64,000 nucleotides of DNA, taken from Paragonimus westermani. Its lineage: Eukaryota > Platyhelminthes > Trematoda > Plagiorchiida > Troglotrematidae. Shown one piece after another: positions 47,401-59,944 of this stretch. The position numbers and the translations under genes are program-made. Numbering within the stretch: the first letter of the stretch is position 1; each line of letters opens with the position of its first letter. The notes beneath the pieces were generated by a model. The model did not search any database. It worked only from the letters and a program-made list of their open reading frames with translations, and was not told the DNA's origin. The DNA lies in NCBI GenBank assembly GCA_008508345.1, contig QNGE01001703.1, positions 62,001 to 126,000 of the forward strand. The letters are read 5' to 3'.

Positions 47401-50400
47401 TGTCAACTGATGACAGTCGCTTGAAAATGCCACTTAGAAATCGAGTTGTAATCAATCCCGCAGTCAGTTACTCACCCTGAACGACGTTCACCTACGGTGT
47501 TAAACAAGTACCTTGTGATCTTACAGAGGACCGTTGCCTGGCGGAAGCAACAAGCAAGTACGCAAACGGTAAGGCTTCCAATCAGATGTGATAGGTCGTG
47601 GATTAACTATGACTAATTATGTTTTAACCTGAGCCCGAAACTGAAGAGATTACAATATATATCACCGCGACTTCAATCTCAGCCTACTGGTGCTGACATC
47701 GATTTCCGCACATGCGGTTTGCATATGTTCTCGCTAAAGAAAAAAGTTAGTCGTTGTCCTTCGAGAATGTCCCATGCGAAATGTTTTTATTGGTTCATTA
47801 AATGCAAATGCTGAACGCTGTCGACGTTAATCTATGCAACGTTGTTACAGAAACGAAACCAAATTCTTACATTAACTTTGTACACTGGCGAAAACAATTT
47901 TGCTGGAATGTCTTTGGTGTTATTTGGATGGATCAATTACACGGACAGGTATCGATTAACTCTGCTAAATGTGGTAGCACAATAGGTACAATGGCGGTTT
48001 TTTCCCCTTCATTAGGTGAAAATTCATTTCTTCTATCGTAATGTTAGTTATAGTTAATTGAGACTCGTAATTTTTTTGATCAGTGCAATTTGTACCAAAA
48101 TTCCCACTCGACCAATAAAAGAAGGAATATTGTTAACACGCAATCGATTTACAGTCACTGACTAGACCGACGGTCTTTTTGGAAGTTACACAGATAGAGT
48201 TCAATAACCACAAAAGTACTTGAGCAAACTATTTAAGAATCATAATCTTTGCCTTTTTTTCACCGGTTAAGCCGCTTCATCACTCTTGTCGGGGTCTCCT
48301 TGTAATTGATCGGAAATCAAGCTCCGGAGCAGTTAACTTTTTCGCTAATACTAGCGAAGTTCAGCGGTCATTCTGAAGTGATCAAAATGTATTAAAATAT
48401 CAATGTGCTTGTTGAAAACTTTCGAACAAGATCCATTGTAATCTGCCTAACTGTTTCTAGTTTGATTTATCCCGTGCACGAAACCAACTTACTAATAGTT
48501 TGATAAATCTCTTGCACTCTGGTGTTGAGGGCAAGATGAGATTTCCAGTTATCCTGTATCGTGCCCGCTATTCATAGACCAGGTCTAAACTCTCCACATA
48601 AACGTTCCTGTTACTTAGTAACGAATTTTTCATGTAGTAAAACGGACATAAAAACTGACCATTATAACGACAGTTTCCATATTTCATCTAAACAAGTAAA
48701 CTTTGTGATTAGTTTAAAGTCCTGACTAAGATGTAGACGGCATACGAACTAGCTTGCGGCTTTACTCAAAAGCCAAAGATTTTGCAACCAGCCTTCTTGG
48801 TGAAAAAAAAAGCGGTATATTAGCGTTCCACCTTCGTTATAGCTAGCCAGTCATGCGCTCGCTTTCCGAAGTCGACAGCCAAACCTCGGCCACATTTTCA
48901 ACAGGCAACCCGGTTGAGCAATACAGTAGCGACAGAACTGTCATATACATACCTTCAGCAACCTCTGTTTGCATGCAATACTTATATTGGTCGGCCGTTT
49001 AGGGAGAAGACAGTACCGTTCTTATCAAACCCGAAAAGTGACCTCTACAGTAAAACTACTCCAAAATGTGAATTCATCAGGGGGTTGCTTCTCCTGACCG
49101 TCACTTAAGCACCAGAGAAGTTCAGTCTTCTAAAATATTCAGGAATAAGTTCACAGTTTCCGCTGGATTTGTAAGGTTTAAGTACACGAATCATCTCGGA
49201 TTTCGGACTAGCTAGTCGTATCTAATATCACTGAGTCAATAAGTGGTTTTTTCCTGCCAGCAATGTAGTTTTTTTGTTGATTTTGCAATAAAAGCATGGA
49301 TGCAGACTGAACTGCCTACCTGTGTCAAGGTTATTATGTTTAACCATCAAGCTGTATACCATTGCCCGATCTGATTAAGCCTGAAATCAAGTATCTACTC
49401 AGTCTTGTGCTGATAGTTGTACATCAGAAAATAGGAAATGTGTAGTGCTTGTGACACAAACAGAGTTACTCCGATTACGAACTCACCAACAAGCCAAATC
49501 TGATGCCCCATTCTAAACCGAACTCAGCATACCATTTAAAAATAACACCTTGTAACAATCCTGTTCGAATTGTACAGTGAACGGCAATTGACGAGTGTAG
49601 CTCCGCCATTTCTGTGGAGAACAATTAATTTGCAGATCTTCAGCCAAATTCAACGTTATTATTTGAAAGCCAAAAAGAAATACGTATCAGCGACTGTTCA
49701 CAAACTCTGAGCACATGTGAGTTAATCCTTAAGGTGAAATGTAGCCGATGTTGGGCATAAGTTCTTCGGAGCCCCATATATCACATATCGAGATGGCAGT
49801 TAAATGTCTGGCGTAAATGAAGCTTAGTTTGTGAAGTCTGGCTACGGCAGCTCTGACGCCGATGTAAACCTTCTATTTAAGCAAACGGTCAAATAGAGTA
49901 ATCCAGTAACGATGGATTTTTCAGAGGCCAGCTTCTTGTTTCACGCGGTCAAAGTGATTGTACCGAAATGCGCAAACTACACGGGAGTTCCTGAGTGGCA
50001 TGGAATCTTACTGTGAAGAAAAGTTGAAAGTCTACAAGTGTGCAATTCCACAAATCCGGTGAAAATAATTTTCACAAATATTTTTAAGCCCTTTTTGCTA
50101 AGAACCTTTCTTCCCTCATAATGTTGACAAATGAAACGATTTTCAGATTTTAACTTCAATTTTACCGCGTAATTTTGCTTGTGCCAACCGAAAAAAAGAC
50201 AAGTTGGTTATCAGACGTTTACCCAGTTAGACAGAATAGGCTAATATGATATAGGTCGAAGAATAGTCGTTTATACCTCACGAAAAAATAACGAAGATGG
50301 TCAACTCCCAATCTAACTAGCTTCTGTAGTACATAATCAGAAACATCTACTGGCTCAAAATAACGCTTAGCAGATTGTCTAAAACCATTCGTTAGTTATT

Positions 50401-50429
50401 TCCTAAATGATTTTTTTCAATATTAATTG
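47400..50429. other. unannotated AT-rich DNA
   Basis: The left edge may hold diverged upstream RT sequence of the minus-strand PLE. Beyond that no gene or repeat is recognised. Confidence 0.45.
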
Positions 50430-50726
50430 GAATATATAGGACATGCGGTTAGCAACACAACCAAAAACATTCAACCATTGGGTTTACATGGAACAATGAC
50501 TGTCGTCAGTTCCAGGGCTGACAAACTGCGTGAGTCAACAGTTTATGCACACACAAAGCCGGACGGTGAGTATTGATCAACATCGTCTCGGAGAAAGCAA
50601 GCAACTTGGGATTCTTATTACGTAACAGAACTTATGTGCCCTGGAACTGACGGCAGTCTTTGTTTCATGTAAACCCAATGGTTGAATGTTTTTGATTGTG
50701 TTGCTAATCGCATGTCCTAAATATTC
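50430..50726. repeat. inverted repeat with 89-base arms
   Basis: Arm 50430-50518 and arm 50638-50726 are reverse complements over 89 bases with roughly ten mismatches. A spacer of about 120 bases separates them. Both arms carry ACATTCAACCATTGGGTTTA, read in opposite directions. The right arm ends a few bases before a hammerhead fold that matches the one behind the 14.3-16.8 kb PLE. The structure is therefore best explained as PLE terminal repeats placed in inverted orientation, as is known for this element class. Confidence 0.85.
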
Positions 50727-50732
50727 TGTTTT

Positions 50733-50780
50733 ACGTTCGTGACTGAAGAGAGTAAACGAAATGTTAACATCTCGCAATGT
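50733..50780 (+). ncRNA. hammerhead ribozyme, PLE type A (best copy)
   Basis: The core CTGAAGA (50743-50749) and GAAA (50758-50761) are intact; position 7 may be any base. Helix I pairs ACGTT and GTGA on the left (50733-50742) with TCGC and AATGT on the right (50772-50780): nine pairs including two G-U, with one bulged C. Helix III is ATG/CAT with a TTAA loop (50761-50770), and the cleavage-site base would be C50771. Helix II is minimal, one G-C pair closing AGTAAA, which is the weakest point. Similarity to 16.84 kb continues downstream for about 45 bases. Confidence 0.7.
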
Positions 50781-50859
50781 ATGTCTTCTATCGTTATTGG
50801 TGAACTGGATCAAGGGAACTCAGTGTTTCAATTTCAATTGGTCAAAACTGGAGGTAACA

Positions 50860-53800
50860 AAATTGTGAGGACAATTTCCTTGTAATACACTCTCAGAAAA
50901 TGATCAAGATATAGCTTGACTGTTTTTTCCAAAATATTAATGTGCACTGTTTGTCCCGAACAGGTCTTGCGTAAACAGCGAGGCCCACGTCACAACGTTT
51001 TTTGAGAAAACTCTTCGTTCAGGTTAACGCGATGAAAGTTATGACAGTCTCGTTCAAATTGAGAGCCATCTTATACAAAGGATTTCAACCGGATTGAGAT
51101 CTGGACTGCAGGCTCGCCCTTTGATTACAATTATTCCTCCAGAAAGTAAAGATTTCATTTTCTATCACGGAAATATGGGGCTTTGCATTCTAATTTTCAC
51201 TTATGGTGCTGCCACTATGGGTATAAACCGTTAGCGAATAACAATTTCATTCTTCCGGAGGTTATCTTTGTAATAATTTTGCTCAGCTAGTCAGTAAAAC
51301 CTATCCGTCGCTGAACATTACAACTTACTAATTAGGCCATCGAAAAATGGTTCCATTCCACCCCACAACTCACAGTGTCTGTTCTTCATCCAACGATATC
51401 AAGCCCTTCATTCTGGTGTGAGCCTGCAAATGAGTTTATTGAAGGGCTTCTACCGCACTTCTTGATAGAAAAATCACACATTTGGTTCCCAACGTTGTTA
51501 ATTATGGCTCTGTTAGATGCCTATTTGATAAAAGGGCATTTGATTCATTTTGAATAGACATTTGGACGTACTGTTTTACTGAAATATCCATCAGACATAA
51601 CGCACAGCCAGTTGTGCTATAGGTATCATACTTTAGTTCTTGGTGTGGCTGGGGAATCTGATACCAACCCAGAAATATTTCGTAAACGAAGTTAAATTTC
51701 AGTTGTTCTGGATGCTTCGAGTTGCCGCGTTAAGTGTTAATGGAAAAAATGTAACTACAAATTCAAATCACAGTTCACGCAATTATCCACTGCGTATCCT
51801 TCATCTTATCGAAAAATTTATTTAGTTTCCGTAAATATTCATGATGAAACCCATGAATTTGTTAAAGAGTGATGCTGCTTACATCAAAACATCGCATGCT
51901 TCAAGCAAGTCAGAACGACGAATCACAAACAAGTTGTCATTATACTTACTGTTACGTTTATTTCTCAGCCACTGATAAATTAAACGAAGGTTATCAACCT
52001 GTGGCAAAGTGGTGTTAGACATTATAGTATATGGCATTCCGGAACAATAATCTATGCTAAACCATTCGAACACTACCTCCACTCTTTCATAAAATCCGTG
52101 ACGAGTGTAGCTAATTAAAGTCCGCTGGAAAACTAAATGTGATTTGCAGTATATTCCCCAAAGTCATTTTGACCCGGTTTTTGAACTAGTACATGCCAGC
52201 TGAAATGGAAGAAAATTCAACGGGGCCCAACGGTCAGCATGTTACCAACCATAATCTTCAAATGATTCCACTGAACTTCAGGTTTACGAACTGTAATCTC
52301 GTTATCTAGAATCCATTGGGAGAACTTGAATTATTATTTGATAAACTAGAATGAGAATCAGCCCAGTACAGATCCTACTACTCACTGTTTAGCTCAATAT
52401 ATTAACGGTAAGTAAAATAGTGTTTTCAGCGTGTAGATAGACGTCGACCCTATCGGCACGCTTACCTCTCACTATGTTTACTTTCAAGATTTCAAGGAGA
52501 ATTTTCGTCATTTCACTTCTCTCCCGTTGCACGGGAATAGCGCGATTTATCAAAAGCTCGCCGTTTGCACAAAACGATTCAAATATTTGGACGCCACCAG
52601 TTGACCGGGTTTGCACCTTTAATGAACAGTCGCGAATGTGGACAACAGACCTCACGCGTGACGTTCGAACGTTTGATTTTCAAGTTTTCGCATACCAGAT
52701 TCATTGGAGCCAGAAGCAAGTACTTTAGTTTTAGATGGGAGGTCAACGGACGCGAAAACCATGATGGTATGTTCGCTGGTGGGATAATTAGTCAGCAGCG
52801 ATTGATCAGCAACATTGTTATATTTAGTCTGTCCACCAAACCGCTGTGACTTTTATTGTGGTTATTAGAAATTCTTCTTAAAAATGCAGTACCAAAAACC
52901 CAGACGACAAAACCATCCGTTCCGTTTATAGAATTTTGAAATTCCTCAATCTTAGCATATGCATGTAAGCCTAAACGTCAGTCGAGTAGGTTGGAAAGCT
53001 AATTTGAAAAATCAACAATTAGAAAAGTCGGTAGTATCACAGTTTATCAACAAATAAGACATAACGAAGAGAAAAACATCAAAAAGAATAGATCTGTCGC
53101 TGGTAAAAAACTTGTGATCCGCGGTGTCAAACTCGATTGTTCCTCAACATACCGAATTGGTTTTATGCAAGACGCATGCAGCGCTCTTAGTCACCTTGAA
53201 ACTACAAGCGTTAATCTCTAGAATGCCTCAGTCGAGCTAATACGACCGATCTCCAACAGACGTTTGGTAATCGTACATGTCTCCTTATGTCGTTTAGCCT
53301 GTGTTGACTTTCTGCACACTACACTTTGGAGGTCGCGTTTTCAGCTCAGGTGTTGATGTAGAAACCAATGTAGTCACAGACGAACTGGCAAACACAACAT
53401 AAAATGTGAGGTCCACATGCGCTCATATGAATCAAATGGACTACTGAAGCTTCGGTAGCAATACGGTATTTTGAACAGTCTATCAGGAGGATCTGGAGGT
53501 CCACTTCTCAGTTAGCTTTGTCCTTCAACCCTTTCCTTCTAACGGGAATATATTACATGATGTATTTTGCAAACTATCACTCTCAGATTACTTCAGGTTA
53601 TTTGTTGATCTGGTTCAAAAATACGATTTCCATCAAAACGCCTTTAGAAACAAACTACAAAGCCTGTGAAATAACCTTCATCTTGTGACATGGCAAACGA
53701 GGACTAGAATCCACATAAGTGGCCACAAATGGACTGGAGAACTACTGGGTTTCATGTCACATGGTCTGCGTTAACTGCTTTGCGGTTCTAGAGTGGTTGC

Positions 53801-55010
53801 GCCAGATTTGTGGAAAGGGGAGATTTCAGGATTGGCACTGTGAACAAAATGAAACAAAATGACAATCTAATATCAACAGATTTAGGCAAGAGCGCTTTTA
53901 GACTGGCCGAAATTTAGAACTGTTAAGCGGAACTAATCAAAACTGGAAGTAATAATTTCTTAATTACATTGAAATCGCCCCAAGTGAATTCGGTTTGGAT
54001 CAAATGAAATCAACTATACCAATCAGCTAACATTCGTACAGTCTGTCTAGATTTCATAAAACAATTCTCCATTAAAAGTGGTACTAGGCATATGTCGTTA
54101 ACAGCGCCAATCAATGGTCAATCGGTTAGTGGATGTGCCGCGGCCCGCGTAATGGGACCAATCGATAAACAGTCTACATGTTAGTTTTTAGTTCTGTTGA
54201 ACGCCTTAAGGAACATTAGAGTTGAACCTCAGCATATGAGCTACCTTGACTTGATTGTGCTATCCATAGTCGTCTTTTAAATGATGATAAATTTTGTGCA
54301 ACAAGGCATGACCGTTAGCGTGCACAGTTGCATATCGTAAATTACATTTGAAGGCGTCGTTCTCACAGTGCATGCTCAAGATCCAGTTTAACTTCAGCGA
54401 TTATTTGTTCAAAGGGATAGATTGTAATCTCTACTAGTTTCGTCGTCGGTTGACGTAATGATAGTTAGAATGAAATCCTGAATTCAACTCATCATTCAGT
54501 GTCTTCACACGTACCACCCATGTTCCAACGATACGTCGGCTGAGGCATGCTTTCCTTGAAGTGAACTTGAAAAGACAACCTAGTAGTGGCACATTGCACG
54601 ATCTTTGTTCCAACTGATTTCGCTACATCTTATGGAAAACATAGTACAGAAATAAAAATTGAAAAACATAATATTGTCGCTTACAGAGAGTGTCCTCGCC
54701 AGTGATGAAAATTTGAATGCTGTTCGTTAAGATACCATTGATACTGCTAAGCCGGTTAAAAACAACTTATACCGTTAATCTGGAGCAGTCTGAGTTTCCC
54801 TCATCGAGAATGCAACGACCAATGCAAGCAGATTTTTAACTTGGTTAGGCAAATGAAACTCTTTGAGAACATAGCTCGCTTATCCCTCCTAAAGTCGTTG
54901 TGTAATTAATTCTTTCTTATTTTGGTTATTAAAATTCAGGTTTCCGCCGGTAATTTGCTGCATGCATCCAAGACGTGTCTGACCTCACTTGAACTTGCAG
55001 TTTGTTTTGT
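50860..55010. other. unannotated AT-rich DNA
   Basis: No gene or repeat is recognised. Open frames reach 94 codons (52565-52849, plus) without motifs. Confidence 0.5.
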
Positions 55011-55040
55011 TCGCTTCACCCCGACAACTCTGTTTCACAT

Positions 55041-55101
55041 AAATGTTATGCATTTGGCCTGATGATGAATAACTGAAAACGAGCTTGTTTGTTACAACAT
55101 T
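55041..55101 (+). ncRNA. hammerhead ribozyme, PLE type B, solo copy with intact core
   Basis: The core CTGATGA (55059-55065) and GAAA (55075-55078) are both intact. The outer part of helix I is AATGTT with AACATT (55042-55047 and 55096-55101), extended by one more A-T pair. Its inner part is TGGC with GTTA (55055-55058 and 55091-55094) using two G-U pairs. The left bulge ATGCATT is identical to that at 35032-35038. Helix III is AAC/GTT around GAGCTT, and the cleavage-site base would be T55090. Helix II (55066-55074) shows little pairing, so activity is uncertain. No PLE coding sequence lies upstream, so this is a solo terminal repeat or a heavily truncated insertion. Confidence 0.75.
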
Positions 55102-55109
55102 TTTCATAT

Positions 55110-58100
55110 AGAAAATGTCGCATCAGTCAAGAGGATCGTGTATCACTCAAGCTTTTGTACGATAACTTTGAATCAACCAAAAATTGAGGCATTCAGCAGT
55201 TTGCCTTCTCGCTGACGCTCTAATTTTTTACAAAGAAGCTCGCTTAAAGTGGGCGAACATTTGACGTTTTATAGCAGGTGAGACTTCTACTGATTTAAAA
55301 TTGCATACTCTGTCAATATTATGTCCTAGTTGCTGATGACAGTATAAAGTGGAATGTGAAAATTGAGGCAAAAATGAATTCCATACCAAAAGTAAGATAA
55401 GTTTCTTTCAAAGTAATTTTTCGAATACGAACAAGTTCCGGCATGAAGTTGAGTTCCCACTGTTAGCATCCAAACATCAAGAATTATCACTGTTGCCGAC
55501 CATTGTCAGTTTTCTCTCAACCTACGAAATATCTGCAAGTGTTAAGTATGTTTCAACTAAACAAATCATGAATCGTGCACAGAGAAAAATGAGCCACACC
55601 GAAACGTGTGTTGGGAAACCTTCATAAATAGTTTTTCATCAGACTGACCCGAAAGCGAGGGTTGTTATAAATATGCAGTGTCGCTTAAACTTTAACTGAA
55701 CACCTTGTAGACAGTTATAACATTAATTTTATTAAGCTGGTCAATATTTAAATATTTCCGGGATTCTAGCTTGGGTTGTAAACGTTTGGTTTTTGCCCCG
55801 GGCATTATGCTTTTAGAGTGAAGACTGTACATGACAGCTGATTTTTGGAAGACGTCTGAGGTCACAATCTTTATGATATTTGGCTACCTATTTTCATTTA
55901 CGTCTTCTGACTGTTTCTTTTGCCTCGGGGCAAAATGGTTGTGGTTGTTTCGTCGTGAACAAAAATTTTAAGTTACTGTTTAGGTATTACTAATGTCGGT
56001 GACTTTAGTCTGACGGGTTGTTTTTTACTGAAACTGACCAGAAATGTGAACAAGACTGAACGAACTATCAATGAGTGTTTAGACACAGGGATTATTGCCA
56101 TGATGGTCAATACTACCAAATTATATGCGGTAAAGTTGCAGTTTCAAATCTAGTCTGAAATGCGTAACGCAGTATAAGTGAACGACGCGAAAAATAAGAT
56201 ACGAATCCTTTGAACTGAATCAGACGACAAGCGTTCTCTAATCTTTGTAAGCCCCAATAAAAAATAATGGTCGTCTCATAAAAAGTTTTTGTATATCTAA
56301 CTGGTAATTGCTTGAATTTTTTAGTGTTCCACGCAATCGTTTTTACTTGACAAACCGCCGTTTAAAGAAATTTAAACACCCACTAATTAAATGCACTTCA
56401 CTTATCGCTCGATTTTTTGTTCCGCACTGGTCAGTGGGCATCCATATCAAGCTCTCTTCTAACAATATGCTTCAGTGACTAATTCCTGTTTATATTGTAC
56501 GAGTGTATTTCACGCATTGGTTGCATCAAATATAGTTGAGATTAAAATGGCCCGCATTTCCGTAAGATATTCTAATTAAATTTTGATCCGAATACATTGA
56601 ATGTGCATTTGGTTCTAACTAATTATTCTTAATTGAAAAGAGATGTAAAATGCTCCTCAATTTTGAAAAGCTGCTGACAGCTTACGTGCTTAACTCATCA
56701 GTCAATCATTCTCGGGAGTTTTGAGCCACGGTGGTGTTAGGCAAATCACCAGCTCGGCAATTTTGCTCACTCTTTTCTGTGAGTTGTGACTGTGTTGAAC
56801 TGTAGAAAATTTTCCGGAATTGCTGTTTCTATGAGACCTCGTGGAGTTTCCGTATTGCATTTCAACTAAGTACCACTCACCGCATATTGTGCACACGGTA
56901 ATTTGCTGATTTCAGCAATAAGATGATAATTACTCTGACCATTGCAACAAATGGTGCACTGTTTAAACCAGCATGATCTCTGGCCTGCTGACAACAGCCA
57001 CCGGAAGTTTGTTATTATGCCTACCTAGTATCGGTTTTCAACTTCCGTCCGAATTTGCATGGAAGTATTATGAGTATACCACATCACGGGGAATATTTAG
57101 AATTTAACGGCTATATTAGAAAGATATAGCGCGCATGCACACATATCTGAAGTTACGGATTTACTTCCAGAACATTTACAACCTGGGTTGATAAGTTACC
57201 ATACAATGATCCGAAAAGCAGTATCAATTTGCAAATACCGTCGGAAAACAGTCACAATTTCGACAGTAATGTATTCGGTTCCATTGCGCCTAATATGGCG
57301 GCGAGAAACTTACAAATACACATACTGCAAGTCAGAGTATTTTATCTGTGTTAATCTATGGACTCTTGATGATGGTATCGTAACCATGGCCGCTGTTCAG
57401 ATCAGAGTTCTGACTATAAGTAGACATTAACCCCAGTAGTAGTTGTCAAAATTCCTCTTTACTCAGTAGATAGCGCTGTGATGCACTAATAGGGTGGGCA
57501 TTTCTGCGGATTTTCTCATTCCGCGAACAGATTCACGAGAAAAAACGAACGATTCCCGATTTGTGCAATTACTTTTGACGATTCACGGGTAGCTGTACTG
57601 CTCCAAGGAAAACACGGCCCATGTTTTTCTTTTCATCAAGGGTGTCACTTTAATTTGTTAACTTAAGTCGTTTTGAATTTCCATCTGAGAGAAGCGAAAG
57701 CAAAATCCGACCGGAATGTAACAGAATCCATTATAAATCCAAAAGTGGACTGGTTTTTCATTCAAGCATGTTAGCATCTCCAGCTGTGCCAGCGGAAAGT
57801 AGCAGGGTGTTTCCTCGTTATCAGCATTCAATTCAATGAAACTTAGGGCGGGGTGCATGTCCCGTTTCCGGGACAGATCAATGTAGAATACGACGGTTAG
57901 TGAGAAAAATTCAACTGCTTGAGTAGACCGAATGAATGATTATACTGCTGAGATGATCGCTGACTGATGCATCACACCTCAACAAACAAACCAATTATAA
58001 AACACTAATGGTGTTATCCAGTGTTTTTGAAGTTACTGATTTGAAAAAGTAGGCAGCTTTGAATAGTATTTCAAATTTTGCGGTCTATAAGAAACCTTTA

Positions 58101-58670
58101 TCGCGCTACATCCCAAAAATATTGCAAGATAATTCGATGTACCTGAGAGCAAACGCAACAACTCCATGCTAGACTGAACAAAAGTGGATGCTTGAACTTT
58201 CAAACTTTCTACCGTCTGAATCTCACCCACAGTTTGGACACTGGTGGTTAATGAATCAACGCAGATACATAAACATTATTGTACACAGCTAGGCGGATCC
58301 GGAAATTTTATCGATTATATGCGAGCAAGCAGATGGAAAACATTTCAGTAGCCCGTTTCGAAGTAAGACAATCCCGATTTTCTTTGATATGTACCTGCCA
58401 TTTTTATGTTAACATGTGATATCCCTTCCTAAAGTTATGATGTATCCTTTCAGGATGCCTTCAACCGTGACAAATATTCTAACCCTCGAATGCCCCAGCC
58501 CCAACTTTTGCCGGTCCAGCCTGTCAGACTGCGCTATGATGAGAAATACACTCCGCAACAACTGTACATACAAAAGTAGTCTTTCTCTTTTCAGGTGTCT
58601 GTGTCGACGAATAGCTTGGCACGTCAAGTCCCATTTACAAACTTTTTAAAGTTGTGTTATCCAAGTTTTT
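55110..58670. other. unannotated AT-rich DNA
   Basis: No feature is recognised. Short open frames on both strands, up to 80 codons, carry no motif. Confidence 0.5.
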
Positions 58671-58681
58671 ACACGCCGAGT

Positions 58682-58915
58682 TCAAGTTAAGCGCAAGACG
58701 TCAAAGTTCCCAAAAGTACCAAGGAATAAAAATGTGTTCAGATGCAACCTTGAATGTTTGATTAGTGATAAAACCAGGTCCGTCTCATTCTTTTGGGTAC
58801 AGATGGTGCAGGCTAGTTTGTAAACGGCATCCTCTTTTTTCGGGCAACAACGTTTAATGTAGCACACTTGGAGGTGTGGTTTATCACACATTTGCACAGT
58901 AAACGCGTGAACCAA
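58682..58915 (-). pseudogene. possible GIY-YIG-type retroelement fragment
   Basis: A 77-codon minus-strand frame reads DAVYKLACTICTQKN, which resembles the start of GIY-YIG domains in retroelements (Val-Tyr-Lys-Leu-x-Cys-x-x-Cys). The YIG part itself is not present, and a short HSRLHLN stretch follows where a Arg-x-x-Glu-His block would be expected. The downstream minus-strand frame (58409-58627) gives no confirmation. It may be an old fragment or chance. Confidence 0.3.
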
Positions 58916-58919
58916 CAGG

Positions 58920-59560
58920 ATAAACGTACAGACCTAACTACCCTCCATGCCCGCATTCTTGTTTGTTCAGCACGGTGCACAAAAGCAATGACATCAAATC
59001 TTACTAGACTAAGTTCATGAAAGCTGAATAAAATAAATGTTTCTATCTGACGGAATTAATTTTGTTTAACTTACACTAGCTAGAATTTGTGAGCATTTTA
59101 CCGCTTTTTCACTTTGCTATTCGAACAACAGTCTGAATGACTAAACCAACCTCAATGTGGTTTCCCATCAACCTTCGTAGGATATCATGATGAGTAAATA
59201 TGTAATGTTCTGTCTGTCCCATGAAATTCTATATGATAGGAGTATGACAAATTTTTTACGATACCCTGGACTTATTACTTTTTTCCATAAATGAAGATTT
59301 GTTTCTTATCCATACCTAAACCGCAAATTGTGTCAATAATAATGAATTATCTTGACCTTAACAGTGTTGTTGTGATTGGCCCCTACCAAAGGTTGATTCA
59401 ATATCGGTTTTGACGAAAGCTTTGCTGATGACATATGGATGCAAAATATACAAGCCACATCAGTTTTAAAATCGGATATTAAGTAGTTCAAATGTGAATA
59501 TCAAAGTTTATACTTGAACGAACCAGGCAAAATTTTGATGCAAAAGTGCAATCTATGCAC
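58920..59560. other. unannotated DNA
   Basis: Nothing recognisable. Confidence 0.5.
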
Positions 59561-59564
59561 TGAT

Positions 59565-59649
59565 AAGTGGCATGCATGCTAAGATGTGACTATCAATTAC
59601 ACGGTGNAAGTGGCATGCATGCTAAGATGTGACTATCAATTACACGGTG
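59565..59649. repeat. 42-base exact duplication around a single N (assembly join)
   Basis: Bases 59565-59606 and 59608-59649 are identical with only the N at 59607 between them. The pattern is the same as at 5052, 10394 and 15031 and marks an unmerged contig overlap. Confidence 0.85.
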
Positions 59650-59728
59650 GACGTCTGGACTGTTAAAAACAGCGGAGCGTTTTGTGAAATAAGGTGGAAG
59701 TTTTCGAAGAATTTGTTTAGACTTAGAT

Positions 59729-59885
59729 CTCATCGAAATAAATCTGAATCCCGGCCGTGGCAAGGATATGCACTACTGACGAGCTCTAATGAGAGCAAAA
59801 CGCGAGTCTAGTGCTTTTTTCGAAAGAGACTGACTGGAAAGTCTGTCTGAATGCGGAGGTTGCGATCGACTGTGAGTGATGATCA
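59729..59885 (+). mobile_element. 5'-truncated SINE copy with hammerhead tail
   Basis: Begins near CTCATCGAAAT, equivalent to the middle of the tRNA head at 4995-5005, so the A-box part is missing or unrecognisable. The B-box region is the best preserved in the window (CTGAATCCCGGCC, 59744-59756). GTGGCAAGGATATGCACT leads into the hammerhead at 59770. After the ribozyme, TTTCGAAAGA and a later GACTGTGAGTG block match the copy at 5185-5235. Preservation of the 3' part with loss of the 5' part is typical of copying by reverse transcription from the 3' end. Confidence 0.75.
59770..59814 (+). ncRNA. hammerhead ribozyme in SINE (best helices, G12 lost)
   Basis: All three helices are present. Helix I is GCACTA (59770-59775) with TAGTGC (59809-59814), six Watson-Crick pairs. 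Helix II is GCTCT/AGAGC with an AATG loop (59783-59796), five pairs. Helix III is AC/GT with a GCGA loop (59800-59807). The core CTGACGA (59776-59782) is intact, and the cleavage-site base is C59808. The only core fault is AAAA (59797-59800) in place of GAAA: the lost G is the general base of the reaction, so this copy should be inactive or nearly so. Confidence 0.85.
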
Positions 59886-59944
59886 ACTTGAAAATAAACC
59901 AAATCCCCGACTACTCATCAGTAATCTAAATGAGAAATCTCTGA

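Noticed and set aside
47400..47440. CTGATGA...GAAA at 47.41 kb on the plus strand
   Set aside because: No helix II pairing and no matching flanks, and it lies opposite to the PLE there.
11320..49960. Shared 15-mer TGTTTCACGCGGTCA at 11.33 and 49.94 kb
   Set aside because: A single shared 15-mer is expected by chance in a window this size, and similarity does not extend.
52666..52685. 12-base palindrome ACGTTCGAACGT
   Set aside because: Isolated, with no flanking structure; palindromes of this size are not unexpected in a window this long.
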